The translations under genes were made by a program, and so were the position numbers. Positions 30,350 to 39,281 of a stretch of DNA of 57,681 nucleotides are shown here, piece by piece (position 1 is the stretch's first letter; each line of letters starts with the position of its first letter). The notes under the pieces are model-generated. The model saw only the letters and a list, made by a program, of their open reading frames with translations. It had not been told where the DNA came from and searched no databases. Origin of the DNA: Mammaliicoccus fleurettii (GTDB lineage Bacteria > Bacillota > Bacilli > Staphylococcales > Staphylococcaceae); assembly GCF_003970575.1 (NCBI RefSeq), contig NZ_RXWZ01000080.1, forward strand, positions 1 through 57,681. Direction: 5' to 3'.

Positions 30350-30968
30350 AGTATTATTCGTAGATGATCATGAGATGGTTCGTATAGGTATTTCCAGTTA
30401 TTTATCTACTCAAGAAGATATATCAGTCATAGGGGAAGCTGCTTCTGGTAGAGAAGGCATTGAAAAAGCCGAACAACTCGAACCCGATGTTATTTTAATG
30501 GATTTAGTAATGGATGATATGAATGGTATTGAAGCTACAGAACATATAAAGAAAAACCAACCAAGAGTTAAAATTGTTATGCTAACTAGTTTCATTGAAG
30601 ATAGTGAAGTGTACCAAGCTTTAGATGCAGGTGTAGATAGTTATATATTAAAGACAACTTCTGCAGATGACATTGCAAATGCAATACGTAAAACATACAA
30701 CAAAGAATCAGTATTTGAACCAGAAGTTTTAGTGAAAATGCGTAATAGAATGAACCAAAAAGCAGAATTATTTGAAATGCTTACTGAGCGTGAAATGGAA
30801 ATCTTGCTATTAATTGCAAAAGGGTATTCAAATCAAGAAATAGCAAGTGCATCTCATATTACAATTAAAACAGTAAAAACACATGTAAGTAATATACTTA
30901 GTAAGTTAGAAGTTCAAGATAGAACCCAAGCTGTTATTTATGCATTTCAACATAACTTAATATCATAG
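30339..30968 (+). CDS. vraR: Response regulator VraR
   Basis: VraR activates the cell-wall stress regulon when phosphorylated by VraS. The 209 residues start at the ATG at 30339 ([11 protein letters not shown]), behind AAGGAGGAA located inside vraS. A longer frame from 30303 lacks support. The receiver domain has the acidic pair Asp9-Asp10, phospho-acceptor Asp55 ([10 protein letters not shown]) and Lys in LKTTSAD. The LuxR-type helix-turn-helix follows ([22 protein letters not shown]). Downstream is a strong terminator. Confidence 0.97.
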   Translation: MTIKVLFVDDHEMVRIGISSYLSTQEDISVIGEAASGREGIEKAEQLEPDVILMDLVMDDMNGIEATEHIKKNQPRVKIVMLTSFIEDSEVYQALDAGVDSYILKTTSADDIANAIRKTYNKESVFEPEVLVKMRNRMNQKAELFEMLTEREMEILLLIAKGYSNQEIASASHITIKTVKTHVSNILSKLEVQDRTQAVIYAFQHNLIS

Positions 30969-31001
30969 GAAACATAGGCTGGACAAATATACTATATATT
31001 T

Positions 31002-31045
31002 AAAAGAGCAGAAATTCATTGTTAAAATTGAATTTCTGCTCTTTT
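31002..31045 (+). terminator. Terminator of the vra operon (AGAGCAGAAATTCA family)
   Basis: 17-bp stem (31002-31018 with 31029-31045) followed by a T-rich stretch. The inner 15 bp are identical to the stem of the hairpin at 288-327. Confidence 0.9.
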
Positions 31046-31104
31046 TCTTGTATAAGTTTTTACACTTCTTTTGACTTGTGTAAATATAGGCATCCTATAA
31101 GAAA

Positions 31105-31138
31105 AGAGGCTGAGACAAATTAAATTGTCTCAGCCTCT
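31105..31138 (-). terminator. Terminator of the carbonic anhydrase gene
   Basis: 14-bp stem AGAGGCTGAGACAA with its complement (31105-31118 with 31125-31138). It lies 6 nt past the stop codon of the minus-strand gene and is of the GAGGCTGgGACAA family. Confidence 0.85.
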
Positions 31139-31143
31139 ATGCA

Positions 31144-31713
31144 TTATTTTGTGAATTCATATCCATTTTGAATGACTTCTAAATCACCATTGTGCGGATC
31201 AATTACGAATCCATGAATTGGAACGGATTGATCAAATAATGGATGGTTATAAACTTTTTGAATATTAGATTGTACGTTTTGTGTGACATCATCAAAGCCT
31301 CTTAAGAACTGTTGAATATCAATGCCAGAATGTTCTATCGTATTCAATGTATTATCGGTAACACCACGACTTTTCATAGTATCAATTACTGAATCAACAT
31401 CTAAATTACCCATTCCACAATCTTTATGACCCATTATTATGATTTCTTCAGCACCAAGTGCATAAATCGCAACTAATAAACTACGCATTGTTGACCCATA
31501 GGGATGTGAAATTGTAGCTCCTGCATTTTTAACAACTTTCACATCACCATTTTTAAATCCTAATGCACGAGTAGATAGTTCTGTTAATCGAGTATCCATG
31601 CAAGTTAATAATACTGCTTTAGCGTTTGGTTTCTTTGTTGTAATAAAATTTTTGTATTCTTGGTTGGATACAAAAGTTTTGTTAAATTCTAATATATCAT
31701 TCAATAGAGGCAT
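31144..31713 (-). CDS. Beta-class carbonic anhydrase
   Basis: This zinc enzyme interconverts CO2 and bicarbonate, feeding carboxylases and buffering pH. The 189 residues contain CMDTR (Cys38, Asp40, Arg42) and GHKDCG (His96, Cys99), so all zinc ligands and the Asp-Arg dyad are present. Its start lies inside the 3' end of the YihY-like gene (17-nt overlap), so the two are probably cotranscribed and coupled. Confidence 0.93.
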   Translation of the reverse strand: MPLLNDILEFNKTFVSNQEYKNFITTKKPNAKAVLLTCMDTRLTELSTRALGFKNGDVKVVKNAGATISHPYGSTMRSLLVAIYALGAEEIIIMGHKDCGMGNLDVDSVIDTMKSRGVTDNTLNTIEHSGIDIQQFLRGFDDVTQNVQSNIQKVYNHPLFDQSVPIHGFVIDPHNGDLEVIQNGYEFTK

Positions 31714-32764
31714 TAGTCATTTCACCATTTTCTGTTAAGTTATTAAATGCTTGTTCTTCCGGTGACCCGTTCTTAAGCATTTTCTTTTGATGTAATACAG
31801 CATTAATTTCTGCACCTATAATTACGATTAATCCTGTTAGGAATAACCAAAGCATAAGTACAATAATACCACCGATACTACCGTATGTTTTTGAATAGTT
31901 CGCAAAGTTATTTACATATAATCCGAAAAGTGCACTTGAACCAAGCCACATAATTGTAGTGAAAGCTGCTCCAGGAATTACGGATAATACTTTAATTTTA
32001 ATGTTAGGTGCTAACGCATAAAGTGTAACAAATACGATAAACGTAACTATTAGTGGTAGCACAACTTTTATTAAGCTAAAGACCCAACGTAGTTCAGATT
32101 CTAATCCTAAAGGACCAAATAATAAATTACCTATTTGTTGACCGAAGATAGGTAATGCAATAGCAATACCAAAGACTACCACCATGATAACTGTGAAGAA
32201 TACACTCATGATTTTTAGAATAACTGCATTTCTCCCATCTTCAACATCATATGCAACATTGAATGCGTTCATCAAGGCAGTCATACCATTTGAGGCTGAC
32301 CATAATGCTGCAATTAAACCAAATGAGAATAGTCCGCCACTCGCATTACTCATGACGTCATCAATTATTCCAGTTATAAGTGAAGCTGTATCTCCTGGTG
32401 CATTATCTGAAATCATTTTTGTGATAGTGTCAGGATCAACTTGGAATATTGGAATTAACGTCAAAATAAAAATAAGAGTAGGGAATAATGCAAGTAAGAA
32501 ATAATAAGATAGTTGTGCTGCTAATCCAGTAGCATTATCTTTACCTATTCTATAAATTAATGTAGATAATATATTTCCATCTTTAGTGAACTTTGCTGGT
32601 TTATTAATTTTAGATACGAAAAATATTTGGTTATCTTTCTTAGCTGTTTTCGATTCAAATCTCTGTGGTGGAATATAATTTTCTTTTTTTATAGATTTCT
32701 TTTGTTCATCTTTAAAGTTTTTAGCTTGTTCTAAAAACTTTGAACTTGATTTATCATTTCCCAT
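31697..32764 (-). CDS. YihY/BrkB family membrane protein
   Basis: The 355-residue protein has a hydrophilic N-terminus (about 90 residues, Lys/Glu-rich) and then six or so membrane helices. Family motifs include AAQLSYYFLLALFPTLIF, ALWSASNGMTALMNAFN and YGSIGGIIVLMLWL. The old name 'ribonuclease BN' for this family is wrong, and its real function is unknown. AGGAGAATTCTT precedes the ATG. It is coupled to the carbonic anhydrase gene downstream. Confidence 0.9.
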   Translation of the reverse strand: MGNDKSSSKFLEQAKNFKDEQKKSIKKENYIPPQRFESKTAKKDNQIFFVSKINKPAKFTKDGNILSTLIYRIGKDNATGLAAQLSYYFLLALFPTLIFILTLIPIFQVDPDTITKMISDNAPGDTASLITGIIDDVMSNASGGLFSFGLIAALWSASNGMTALMNAFNVAYDVEDGRNAVILKIMSVFFTVIMVVVFGIAIALPIFGQQIGNLLFGPLGLESELRWVFSLIKVVLPLIVTFIVFVTLYALAPNIKIKVLSVIPGAAFTTIMWLGSSALFGLYVNNFANYSKTYGSIGGIIVLMLWLFLTGLIVIIGAEINAVLHQKKMLKNGSPEEQAFNNLTENGEMTNASIE

Positions 32765-32795
32765 AAGAATTCTCCTAATTTAATATAATGTTAAA

Positions 32796-32828
32796 AAAGA
32801 CTAGGATATTTGAATAAGCCTAGTCTTT
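32796..32828 (-). terminator. Terminator after the YtxH-like gene
   Basis: 10-bp stem AAAGACTAGG/CCTAGTCTTT (32796-32805 with 32819-32828), with A-rich plus-strand flank giving T on the minus strand. Confidence 0.75.
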
Positions 32829-32836
32829 ACTATAAA

Positions 32837-33136
32837 TTATGAATGATTTGGACCTGAGATTTGTCTTTCGTTCTTTTTCTCAATGAATGTATCTTTTGCA
32901 TCCATAATTGATTGTTCTAATTCTGGATTTTTACGACGAATTTCTTCTATAACATCTTTCCAATATAGAACTTCATCTTTAATTTGATTTACTTTAGAAG
33001 GTTCTTTAGAGCTTTTACCTTCTTTAACGTTTTGAACTTGGTTAGATAATGATTGGCGTGTATTCTTATCAGCTAATGCGATAATTGCGCCAATAGTACC
33101 ACCTATTAAAATAGCAGGAACTAATTTGTTTTGCAT
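32837..33136 (-). CDS. YtxH-like small stress-associated protein
   Basis: The 99 residues start with a single hydrophobic segment containing GGTIGAIIALA, followed by a polar, helical, Lys/Glu-rich domain. This is the layout of YtxH-domain proteins, which are often general-stress induced in Firmicutes. Function unknown. AAAGGGGAAAAAC precedes the ATG at 33136. It is separated from the YihY-like gene by a terminator. Confidence 0.7.
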   Translation of the reverse strand: MQNKLVPAILIGGTIGAIIALADKNTRQSLSNQVQNVKEGKSSKEPSKVNQIKDEVLYWKDVIEEIRRKNPELEQSIMDAKDTFIEKKNERQISGPNHS

Positions 33137-33297
33137 AATGTTTTTCCCCTTTCATATATATAACTTTAAAATTAACATTGACCTACATATCATATCATAA
33201 ATATTTATTGATTTAGAGAATATAGGCACTAATACATTAAAATTATCACTAATCCTATTCATTCCCATAATTTCAAAGATGTAAACACAATTGTAAA

Positions 33298-33663
33298 TTA
33301 TAATAAAGCATTAGACAATAACTTTTCAAAAGGCATAATATCTAAGTTTCTACCGATTTTAATTTTGAAATGTCCAGCTCGCGTCCATAAAGTGATTTCA
33401 CCGCTTAAATCGAGCAATTTACCAGCGTTCTCAGTAGACCACATGAGTATGATGTTATAAGGTATAGAGTATGTTTCAATTTTTTTACCTGTAATACCTT
33501 GTATATCACGTATAATGATTCGTTTATTAGTAAATACAGCTGTGTCTCTAAATGTTTTGAATGCACTATATGCTTGTTCACCATCAACAAGATATTGACT
33601 TATATTATCAGGTACAGCAACTTGTTCGAATAGAGTCCATGAAAGGATATCTTGTACTGCCAT
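33298..33663 (-). CDS. PH-domain (bacterial pleckstrin-like) protein
   Basis: The 121-residue soluble protein shows the pattern of the bacterial PH domain: VLTNKR-like AVFTNKRIIIRD, then the paired strands KKIETYSIPYNII and a C-terminal helix. The role of these proteins is unknown; several are stress-regulated. AGGAGTG precedes the ATG at 33663. No membrane segment is present. Confidence 0.8.
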   Translation of the reverse strand: MAVQDILSWTLFEQVAVPDNISQYLVDGEQAYSAFKTFRDTAVFTNKRIIIRDIQGITGKKIETYSIPYNIILMWSTENAGKLLDLSGEITLWTRAGHFKIKIGRNLDIMPFEKLLSNALL

Positions 33664-33800
33664 AATAAATCACTCCTAATGTACCGATTTGTATATATTG
33701 TATAAAAGTTTCATATTAATTGTAAAGCGAATATACGAGTTTGGTAGTTTTAATTGTAAGCACTTTTTGCTAAACTTAAATTTGAAAGGATGATAAAAAG

Positions 33801-34004
33801 ATGACTGAATCAATTGAACAAATGGTAGATGATATAAAAGGCAAGTTAAGGCTCGTTAATACAAGCGTATTAAATAAAGATACGATTCCTGAAGAAAAGA
33901 AAGATGAATTAAAGGAAATACATACTATGGTCATGTCTAGAAAAAACATTTCAGCTAGTGAAATGACTGCAATTACTCAAGCATTAGGCGACCTTAGAAA
34001 ATAA
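33801..34004 (+). CDS. DUF1128 family protein
   Basis: This 67-residue, charged, helical protein belongs to the DUF1128 family found next to ampS in staphylococci. AAAGGATG precedes the ATG at 33801. Its stop is 19 nt before the ampS start, so the two are likely one operon. Function unknown. Confidence 0.85.
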   Translation: MTESIEQMVDDIKGKLRLVNTSVLNKDTIPEEKKDELKEIHTMVMSRKNISASEMTAITQALGDLRK

Positions 34005-34023
34005 TCAAAGGGTGGTAATACAA

Positions 34024-35253
34024 ATGGGATTTGAAAAGCAATTGCAAAAATATGCAGAACTATTAGTAAAAGTCGGGTTGAATGTTCAGGAGAAAGAACC
34101 TGTATATATTCAAGCTTCAATCGATGCAAGTGAGTTTGTTCACTTAGTTGTTGAAGAAGCATATAAAGTAGGGGCATCAGACGTTAAAGTAAAATATAAA
34201 GACGATAGAATTTCACAATTGAAATATCAATATGAGTCAGAAGAATTTTTCGAAGACGTTAAACAATATGATATAGATGAAAGAATGGATTATTTAAATA
34301 GAAAAGCAGCATTTTTATCTATTATTTCATCAAGTCCTGATAGCTTAAAAGAAGCAGATCCTAAAAAGATAAGTAAAGCGATGGCTGCTTATGGAAAAGC
34401 CTTTAAAGATTATATGGTAGCAGTGCAAAGTGACCATATGAGTTGGTGTATTGCATCATACCCATCAGTAGGTTGGGCGAAAATGATGTTCCCAGAATTA
34501 GATGATCAAGAAGCGGTGAATAAACTTCTAGAAACAATTTTAAAAACTGTTCGAGTTGATCAAGAAGATCCTGTTAAAGCATGGGAAGAACATGATCGAT
34601 TATTACATGAAAAAGCAAATTACTTAAATCAAAAGAAATATAAATCACTACACTACAAATCTGAAGGTACTGATTTAACGATTGAATTACCAACTGGACA
34701 ATATTGGTCTGGTGCAAGTTCAATAAATTCTAAAGGTAATAGCTTCGTTGCTAATATGCCTACAGAAGAAGTATTTACTGCCCCACATAAAAGTGGTGTT
34801 AATGGGACTGTAAGCAATACCTTACCTTTAAGTTATTCTGGTAATATAATTGATGATTTTACATTAACTTTTAAAAATGGCGAAGTTGTAGATTACAAAG
34901 CTGGAGTAGGTGAAGAAATTTTAAAAAGTATTCTAGAGACTGATGAAGGTGCTAAAAGATTAGGTGAAGTAGCCCTTGTACCTGTAGATTCACCAATATC
35001 AAATATGAATACTTTATTCTATAATACGTTGTTTGATGAAAATGCATCTTGCCATATTGCGTTAGGTTCTGCATATGCGTTTTGTATTGAAGACGGCAAA
35101 GAAATGTCAGCAAAAGAGTTAGCAGAGAATGGACTAAATGACTCTACAACACATGTTGACTTCATGATAGGAAGTAAATCGTTATCTATAGATGGCGTAT
35201 TAGAAAATGGTGTGAAAGAGCCAGTATTTAGAGATGGTAATTGGGCATTTTAA
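34024..35253 (+). CDS. ampS: Aminopeptidase AmpS (peptidase family M29)
   Basis: This cytosolic metallo-aminopeptidase releases N-terminal residues from peptides. From the ATG at 34024 (MGFEKQLQKYAELLV, after GGGTGG) it has 409 residues. A GTG at 34012 falls in the ribosome binding site. M29 metal ligands are visible in PTEEVFTAPH, GEVALVP, ENASCHIALG and HVDFMIGS. It follows the DUF1128 gene. Confidence 0.92.
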   Translation: MGFEKQLQKYAELLVKVGLNVQEKEPVYIQASIDASEFVHLVVEEAYKVGASDVKVKYKDDRISQLKYQYESEEFFEDVKQYDIDERMDYLNRKAAFLSIISSSPDSLKEADPKKISKAMAAYGKAFKDYMVAVQSDHMSWCIASYPSVGWAKMMFPELDDQEAVNKLLETILKTVRVDQEDPVKAWEEHDRLLHEKANYLNQKKYKSLHYKSEGTDLTIELPTGQYWSGASSINSKGNSFVANMPTEEVFTAPHKSGVNGTVSNTLPLSYSGNIIDDFTLTFKNGEVVDYKAGVGEEILKSILETDEGAKRLGEVALVPVDSPISNMNTLFYNTLFDENASCHIALGSAYAFCIEDGKEMSAKELAENGLNDSTTHVDFMIGSKSLSIDGVLENGVKEPVFRDGNWAF

Positions 35254-35334
35254 TATATAGCCATTTAAGATTACATCATGTATAATATAGATAAATAAGG
35301 TCATTATAGTTAGTCATTCAAAGGAGGGGATATC

Positions 35335-35514
35335 ATGAGTACACCAATGGAATGGAGTGTTATGATTGCATTTGTGTTCGCAATATTTACATTTGGCGGA
35401 GCATTAATGATGTATCTAGTTGTTACATTCGATAGTAAAGAATCTGTACGAATTGATACTGCTGAAGAAGCACTAGAAAAGAAAGTTTTTGATGATGAGG
35501 AACATTATCATTAA
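35335..35514 (+). CDS. Small single-helix membrane protein (59 residues)
   Basis: This short gene encodes a 59-residue protein that begins MSTPMEWSVMIAFVF. It has one membrane helix at about residues 8-32, then a charged tail ending DDEEHYH. A strong AAAGGAGGGGATATC ribosome binding site fixes the ATG at 35335. A terminator of the recurrent family starts 14 nt after the stop. The strong ribosome binding site, helix pattern and terminator make it a convincing gene. Function unknown. Confidence 0.85.
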   Translation: MSTPMEWSVMIAFVFAIFTFGGALMMYLVVTFDSKESVRIDTAEEALEKKVFDDEEHYH

Positions 35515-35527
35515 AATAAGTGTTGGT

Positions 35528-35558
35528 GAGGCTGGGACAAATTAATTGTCTCAGCCTC
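35528..35558 (+). terminator. Terminator (GAGGCTGGGACAA family)
   Basis: 13-bp stem with one G-T pair (35528-35540 with 35546-35558), ATTAA loop, downstream of the 59-residue protein gene. Confidence 0.8.
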
Positions 35559-35603
35559 TAATTATTATTAGTAAATAAGTAAACAACAAGTGGGGTTATT
35601 AAA

Positions 35604-36116
35604 TTGGAAGAAAAAAAAGCAATGAAAAAATCAAGAAGTGTTAAATCAATACAAATTTTTCCAGAAGATACAAATCATCATAATACAATGTTTGGTGGTA
35701 AATTAATGGCTGAAATTGATGAAATAGCTGCTATAGCTGCGATGAGACATAGTGGGAACTCAGTTGTTACAGCTTCTACAGATTCAGTTGATTTTTTACA
35801 ACCAATTAGAACAGGTGAAGTACTTTCGTTAGTGTCATTCGTTACACACGCTGGAACATCTTCAATGGAAATATGTGTGAAAGTAATCAGTGAAGATAAT
35901 ATAAATCATAAAAAACATTTAGCAGCTTATAGCTTTTTAACATTTGTAGCTTTAGATAAAGAAGGTAAAAAAGCAAAAGTACCTGCTATTTATCCCGAAT
36001 CAGAAGATGAGAAATGGTTTTATGAAAGCGCAAAAGAAAGAGTTAAACTACGTCATGAAAGAAGACATGAAAGTAAGAAAACGTTAGACTTTATGTCAAC
36101 GAAGTTATATATCTAA
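35604..36116 (+). CDS. Hotdog-fold acyl-CoA thioesterase
   Basis: The 170-residue hexameric-type acyl-CoA hydrolase (YkhA-like) has the conserved TNHHNTMFGGKLMAEIDE segment (catalytic Asn and Asp region) and DSVDFLQPI. It probably cleaves medium- or long-chain acyl-CoA, but the substrate cannot be fixed. The start is uncertain: a TTG at 35604 has GGGG at good spacing, while an ATG at 35622 would remove six residues and has only a weak site. A strong terminator follows. Confidence 0.9.
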   Translation: MEEKKAMKKSRSVKSIQIFPEDTNHHNTMFGGKLMAEIDEIAAIAAMRHSGNSVVTASTDSVDFLQPIRTGEVLSLVSFVTHAGTSSMEICVKVISEDNINHKKHLAAYSFLTFVALDKEGKKAKVPAIYPESEDEKWFYESAKERVKLRHERRHESKKTLDFMSTKLYI

Positions 36117-36126
36117 TATAGGACAT

Positions 36127-36174
36127 AAAAAACGCTCAATCTGTTGAAATACTTTACAGATTGAGCGTTTTTTT
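36127..36174. terminator. Bidirectional terminator
   Basis: 18-bp perfect stem from AAAAAACGCTCAATCTGT with its complement (36127-36144 with 36156-36173), T-tracts both ways, between the thioesterase and YfkAB genes. Confidence 0.93.
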
Positions 36175-36203
36175 TATGAAGTGATTTACACTTTCAATAA
36201 TGG

Positions 36204-37331
36204 TTATTGATTCATTCTTAATTCATTTGCTTTAAAGTCTACATCTTTATAATACATATCTTTTACAAGTAAGTTAGGACCAAGGCATCTTACTTTAGGG
36301 CAATGGCAATTTAAAGATTTTGCTAAAGATGAATTCATCCATGTTTGATAAACATCTTCTAACTTATCTTGCTTAATATTTGCGATTGAACCTGTTTCAT
36401 CTCCGAAATCTGTAACGATTACGTCACCTGAAAAAACATTAACGTTTAGACGGCTTCTTCCATCTGGATCATTTCTTAAGCTAACATTTTTTGCATCTTT
36501 TAATCTAGATAATAAATTTTGATCTGATTCATTCATAAAGCAAGGATAGAAAGGTAACGTACCAAATAACATCCAAGTATCTTCATTTCTAAAATCAAGT
36601 ATTTCATGAATCGTTTCTTTCATCTCATCTAAACTCATAATATTTAATTGACTAGCAAAGTCTGATGGATACATTGGATGAATTTCATGTCTACTACACT
36701 TCATATCATGGACAATCTCGTTATGAATTTTATGTAAATATGGTTTTGTACTTTTATTTAACATCGTCTCAGCAGATACAAACATACCTTGCTCTGACAA
36801 AGTAGCTGAGTTTTGAATCATTTGTTCATAAAGTTTATATCTTGCTTTTAAAGGTGGTTTTTTATCCATAACGTGGAATCCAACTTCACTGAATTCATCA
36901 ATTGTTCCCCAATTATGAGAAATATGCATAACGTCTATATATTCAGCAATTTCTAAATAACGATCTAACGGTAAAGTTAAGTTAGAGTTCATTTGCGTAT
37001 ATATACCTCTTTTATGAGCATATTTCAAAAGTGGTACGACGGTTTCTCTAATTGATTTTTTACTAAACATTGGCTCTCCGCCAGTTATAGAAATTGTCTT
37101 TAAATGAGGTACTTCATCTAATCTTTTTAAAATAAGTTCCATTGGTAAAGTATCTGGATCTCGTAATTGTAAAGTATATCCAACAGCACAGTGAGCACAT
37201 CTCATATTGCATAGTGTTGTTGTAGTAAATTCTATATTGCTTAATTGCAATGAACCATGTTGATCTATATCATTGTAAGCTTCCCATGGATCATTTTGAA
37301 TTGAGATAGGACTTTTTAAGTCGTATATCAT
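36204..37331 (-). CDS. yfkAB: Radical SAM protein of the YfkAB type (CxCxxxxC)
   Basis: The 375 residues have the radical SAM cluster motif CNMRCAHC (C-x3-C-x2-C) near the N-terminus, then GGEP. The tail carries the diagnostic C-x-C-x4-C (CHCPKVRC), the hallmark of YfkAB; in B. subtilis the gene was once annotated as two, yfkA and yfkB. Reaction unknown. The ATG at 37331 follows GAAAGAAGG on the minus strand. It sits between the thioesterase and a short gene transcribed the other way. Confidence 0.9.
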   Translation of the reverse strand: MIYDLKSPISIQNDPWEAYNDIDQHGSLQLSNIEFTTTTLCNMRCAHCAVGYTLQLRDPDTLPMELILKRLDEVPHLKTISITGGEPMFSKKSIRETVVPLLKYAHKRGIYTQMNSNLTLPLDRYLEIAEYIDVMHISHNWGTIDEFSEVGFHVMDKKPPLKARYKLYEQMIQNSATLSEQGMFVSAETMLNKSTKPYLHKIHNEIVHDMKCSRHEIHPMYPSDFASQLNIMSLDEMKETIHEILDFRNEDTWMLFGTLPFYPCFMNESDQNLLSRLKDAKNVSLRNDPDGRSRLNVNVFSGDVIVTDFGDETGSIANIKQDKLEDVYQTWMNSSLAKSLNCHCPKVRCLGPNLLVKDMYYKDVDFKANELRMNQ

Positions 37332-37468
37332 GCTATATCCTTCTTTCTGAATTTTTTCCTATCTATGAGCGTACCACTTGTGAATAGATTTTCCAATACT
37401 GTTTTATGATTGTTTTTATACTTGTAATCATTCATAATAAAATTATTAAAAATAAAAGGAGTATTTAA

Positions 37469-37630
37469 ATGAGTAAAAAAACATCACTCAATGAAATTAA
37501 ACAAAGATTATCTGAATTTTTAGATGAGATGGAAGCAATGAACCCAGAAGATATGGAAGTGTCTGACGTTGATGAATGGATTGCTTTATTAGACGAACTA
37601 GAGAAAAAAGTACAATCTATGCATGATTAA
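37469..37630 (+). CDS. Small acidic helical protein (SE1561-family-like)
   Basis: This 53-residue protein begins MSKKTSLNEIKQRLSEFL and is acidic and helical (DEMEAMNPEDMEVSDVDEW...). AAAGGAG precedes the ATG at 37469. It resembles the small conserved staphylococcal family called SE1561. That name is from memory of the family pattern and has not been checked. No membrane segment. Function unknown. Confidence 0.75.
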   Translation: MSKKTSLNEIKQRLSEFLDEMEAMNPEDMEVSDVDEWIALLDELEKKVQSMHD

Positions 37631-37697
37631 ATGCTAACTACTAATTACTTTTTTTAAAAAAAGGTATTTAAAATGATGAGTTGTATATAAAACATAC

Positions 37698-37722
37698 GTT
37701 TAAAACTTTTCATAAGTGGTAT
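37698..37722 (+). promoter_or_regulatory. SigmaB-type promoter of the PfpI/DJ-1 gene
   Basis: GTTTAA (37698-37703), a 13-bp spacer and TGGTAT (37717-37722) match the SigmaB consensus GTTTAA-N12-14-GGGTAT at 11 of 12 positions. It lies 40 bp upstream of the start codon. The B. subtilis relatives of the gene are general stress proteins, which fits. Confidence 0.75.
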
Positions 37723-37762
37723 ACAAGTATTAGAATCATTATGAAAGGAAGAGATTGATATT

Positions 37763-38278
37763 ATGAGTAAGAAAATAGCAGCAGTTGTAACTGACTTATT
37801 TGAAGATGTTGAATTAACGAGTCCACAAAAAGCATTAACAGACGCTGGACATGAAGTAGTCATTGTTGGTGAAGAAAAAGGAAAAGAAATCACTGGTAAA
37901 AAAGGCGAAAAAGTTAAAGTAGACTTAGGTATAGATGAAGTAAATGCTGCAGATTATGATGCAGTCTTAATTCCTGGCGGTTTCTCACCAGACTTATTAC
38001 GTGGAGATGAACAAGGTCGTTTTGGTGAATTTGTTAAACATTTCGTACAAAATGAAAAACCATCATTCGCAATTTGCCACGGACCTCAATTATTAATAGA
38101 TACTGATTTATTAGAAGGAAAAACTGTAACAAGTTTCTTATCAGTTCGTAAAGATCTACAAAATGCAGGTGCTAAAGTCGTTGACGAATCTGTAGTCGTT
38201 GACAAAGGTATCGTCACAAGTCGAACTCCAGATGACTTAGAAGACTTTAACCGCGAATCACTTGCATTGCTACAATAG
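37763..38278 (+). CDS. DJ-1/PfpI family protein (general stress protein 18-like)
   Basis: The 171-residue class I amidotransferase-like protein resembles S. aureus SAV1875 and B. subtilis GSP18/YfkM. The nucleophile elbow AICHGPQ places the reactive cysteine at 105 with His106. The acidic residue Glu17 or nearby (EDVELTSP) completes the DJ-1 site. The family has been linked to peptidase, glyoxalase or deglycase activity, and which applies is unresolved. AAAGGAAGAG precedes the ATG. A SigmaB-type promoter lies upstream and a terminator downstream. Confidence 0.92.
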   Translation: MSKKIAAVVTDLFEDVELTSPQKALTDAGHEVVIVGEEKGKEITGKKGEKVKVDLGIDEVNAADYDAVLIPGGFSPDLLRGDEQGRFGEFVKHFVQNEKPSFAICHGPQLLIDTDLLEGKTVTSFLSVRKDLQNAGAKVVDESVVVDKGIVTSRTPDDLEDFNRESLALLQ

Positions 38279-38291
38279 ATGCTTTTGATTG

Positions 38292-38321
38292 CCACTCACC
38301 TTTATGGTGGGTGGTTTTTTT
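38292..38321 (+). terminator. Terminator of the PfpI/DJ-1 gene
   Basis: 9-bp GC-rich stem CCACTCACC/GGTGGGTGG with one T-G pair and a TTTAT loop, followed by seven T. Confidence 0.93.
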
Positions 38322-38370
38322 GTATTTCATATTATATATTTTTTTTATAATATGAAAAGGAGTACGAATT

Positions 38371-39258
38371 ATGGAGATAATTAAAGATGAAAAATATTTA
38401 AAATCAATAATAGGACGTGCTGAATTAAGCGACAATTTATTTAACAAAGTACAAAATAAATCTAGTGGAAATGATGGTGAAAGATATTTTAACGCTATTT
38501 TGAAATGTATGGAGCATATCGTTTATATAAATGATTTTCAATTTACATTAAATAACCAAGTACAAATTGATATGTTAGTTATTGATGATCGAGCAATATA
38601 TTTATTCGAAATCAAAAATTATAAAGGCATTTATTACTTGGAAGATACCTTCTTTAAAAATAATTATGGTAATTCTATCACATCACCATTAATTCAAATC
38701 GAAAGAGCAAAGAATGAATTTCATAACCTGTGTAAATATCTCGAGATAGATAGACCCATTATATCTAAACTAGTATTTACAAACCCTTACTTCAACTTCA
38801 AAAATCCAACCCCTTATAAAGAAAGAATCATCTTACCCTCGGAATTAGGCATTATAAATCAACTTTTTTCAAATCAAAATCCAGAAGAAAATATAAAAAT
38901 AAAACAAAAGCTATTAGCAGAAAGAAATAGTTTTGATAATCAATACTATAAAAGCATTACATTACCATTTAAAAACATAAAACCTGGAATTAAATGTCCA
39001 AAATGTAACCATATGTTTACAGTAAAGATAAAACATAAAAGACAAAAATGTACTTGTATGTATTGCGAATCAATAATGGATAAGAAATTTGTATACGAAT
39101 ATAACTTGAAAGAATTATGGTATTTAAAACAAGACAGTTTCACAATTTCAGAAGCAATTTGGTGGTTAGGAGGGGGAACGAGTATATATTCCGTAAGACG
39201 AATTTGTGAATCGAGTTTTAAAGCTGTCGGTAGTCGATATAAAAAGTATTATTTATAG
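38371..39258 (+). CDS. NERD-domain protein with C-terminal zinc ribbon
   Basis: The 295-residue protein starts with a nuclease-related (NERD) domain (about 30-160): NDGERYFNAIL, then QIDMLVID and YLFEIKNYKG, matching the acidic/EIK core of the restriction-endonuclease-like fold. A zinc ribbon follows with Cys209, Cys212, Cys229 and Cys232, plus Cys227. The last 55 residues could form a small helix-turn-helix (FTISEAIWWLGG...). AAAAGGAG precedes the ATG and a TATAAT lies at 38345. The gene is very AT-rich and bounded by a terminator and a hairpin array, which suggests accessory status. Nuclease activity is not proven. Confidence 0.8.
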   Translation: MEIIKDEKYLKSIIGRAELSDNLFNKVQNKSSGNDGERYFNAILKCMEHIVYINDFQFTLNNQVQIDMLVIDDRAIYLFEIKNYKGIYYLEDTFFKNNYGNSITSPLIQIERAKNEFHNLCKYLEIDRPIISKLVFTNPYFNFKNPTPYKERIILPSELGIINQLFSNQNPEENIKIKQKLLAERNSFDNQYYKSITLPFKNIKPGIKCPKCNHMFTVKIKHKRQKCTCMYCESIMDKKFVYEYNLKELWYLKQDSFTISEAIWWLGGGTSIYSVRRICESSFKAVGSRYKKYYL

Positions 39259-39281
39259 AAATGGAGTTTGTCTATATTTTT

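Noticed and set aside
31697-32764. Ribonuclease BN
   Set aside because: This old label for the YihY family is a known misannotation; no nuclease motif is visible.
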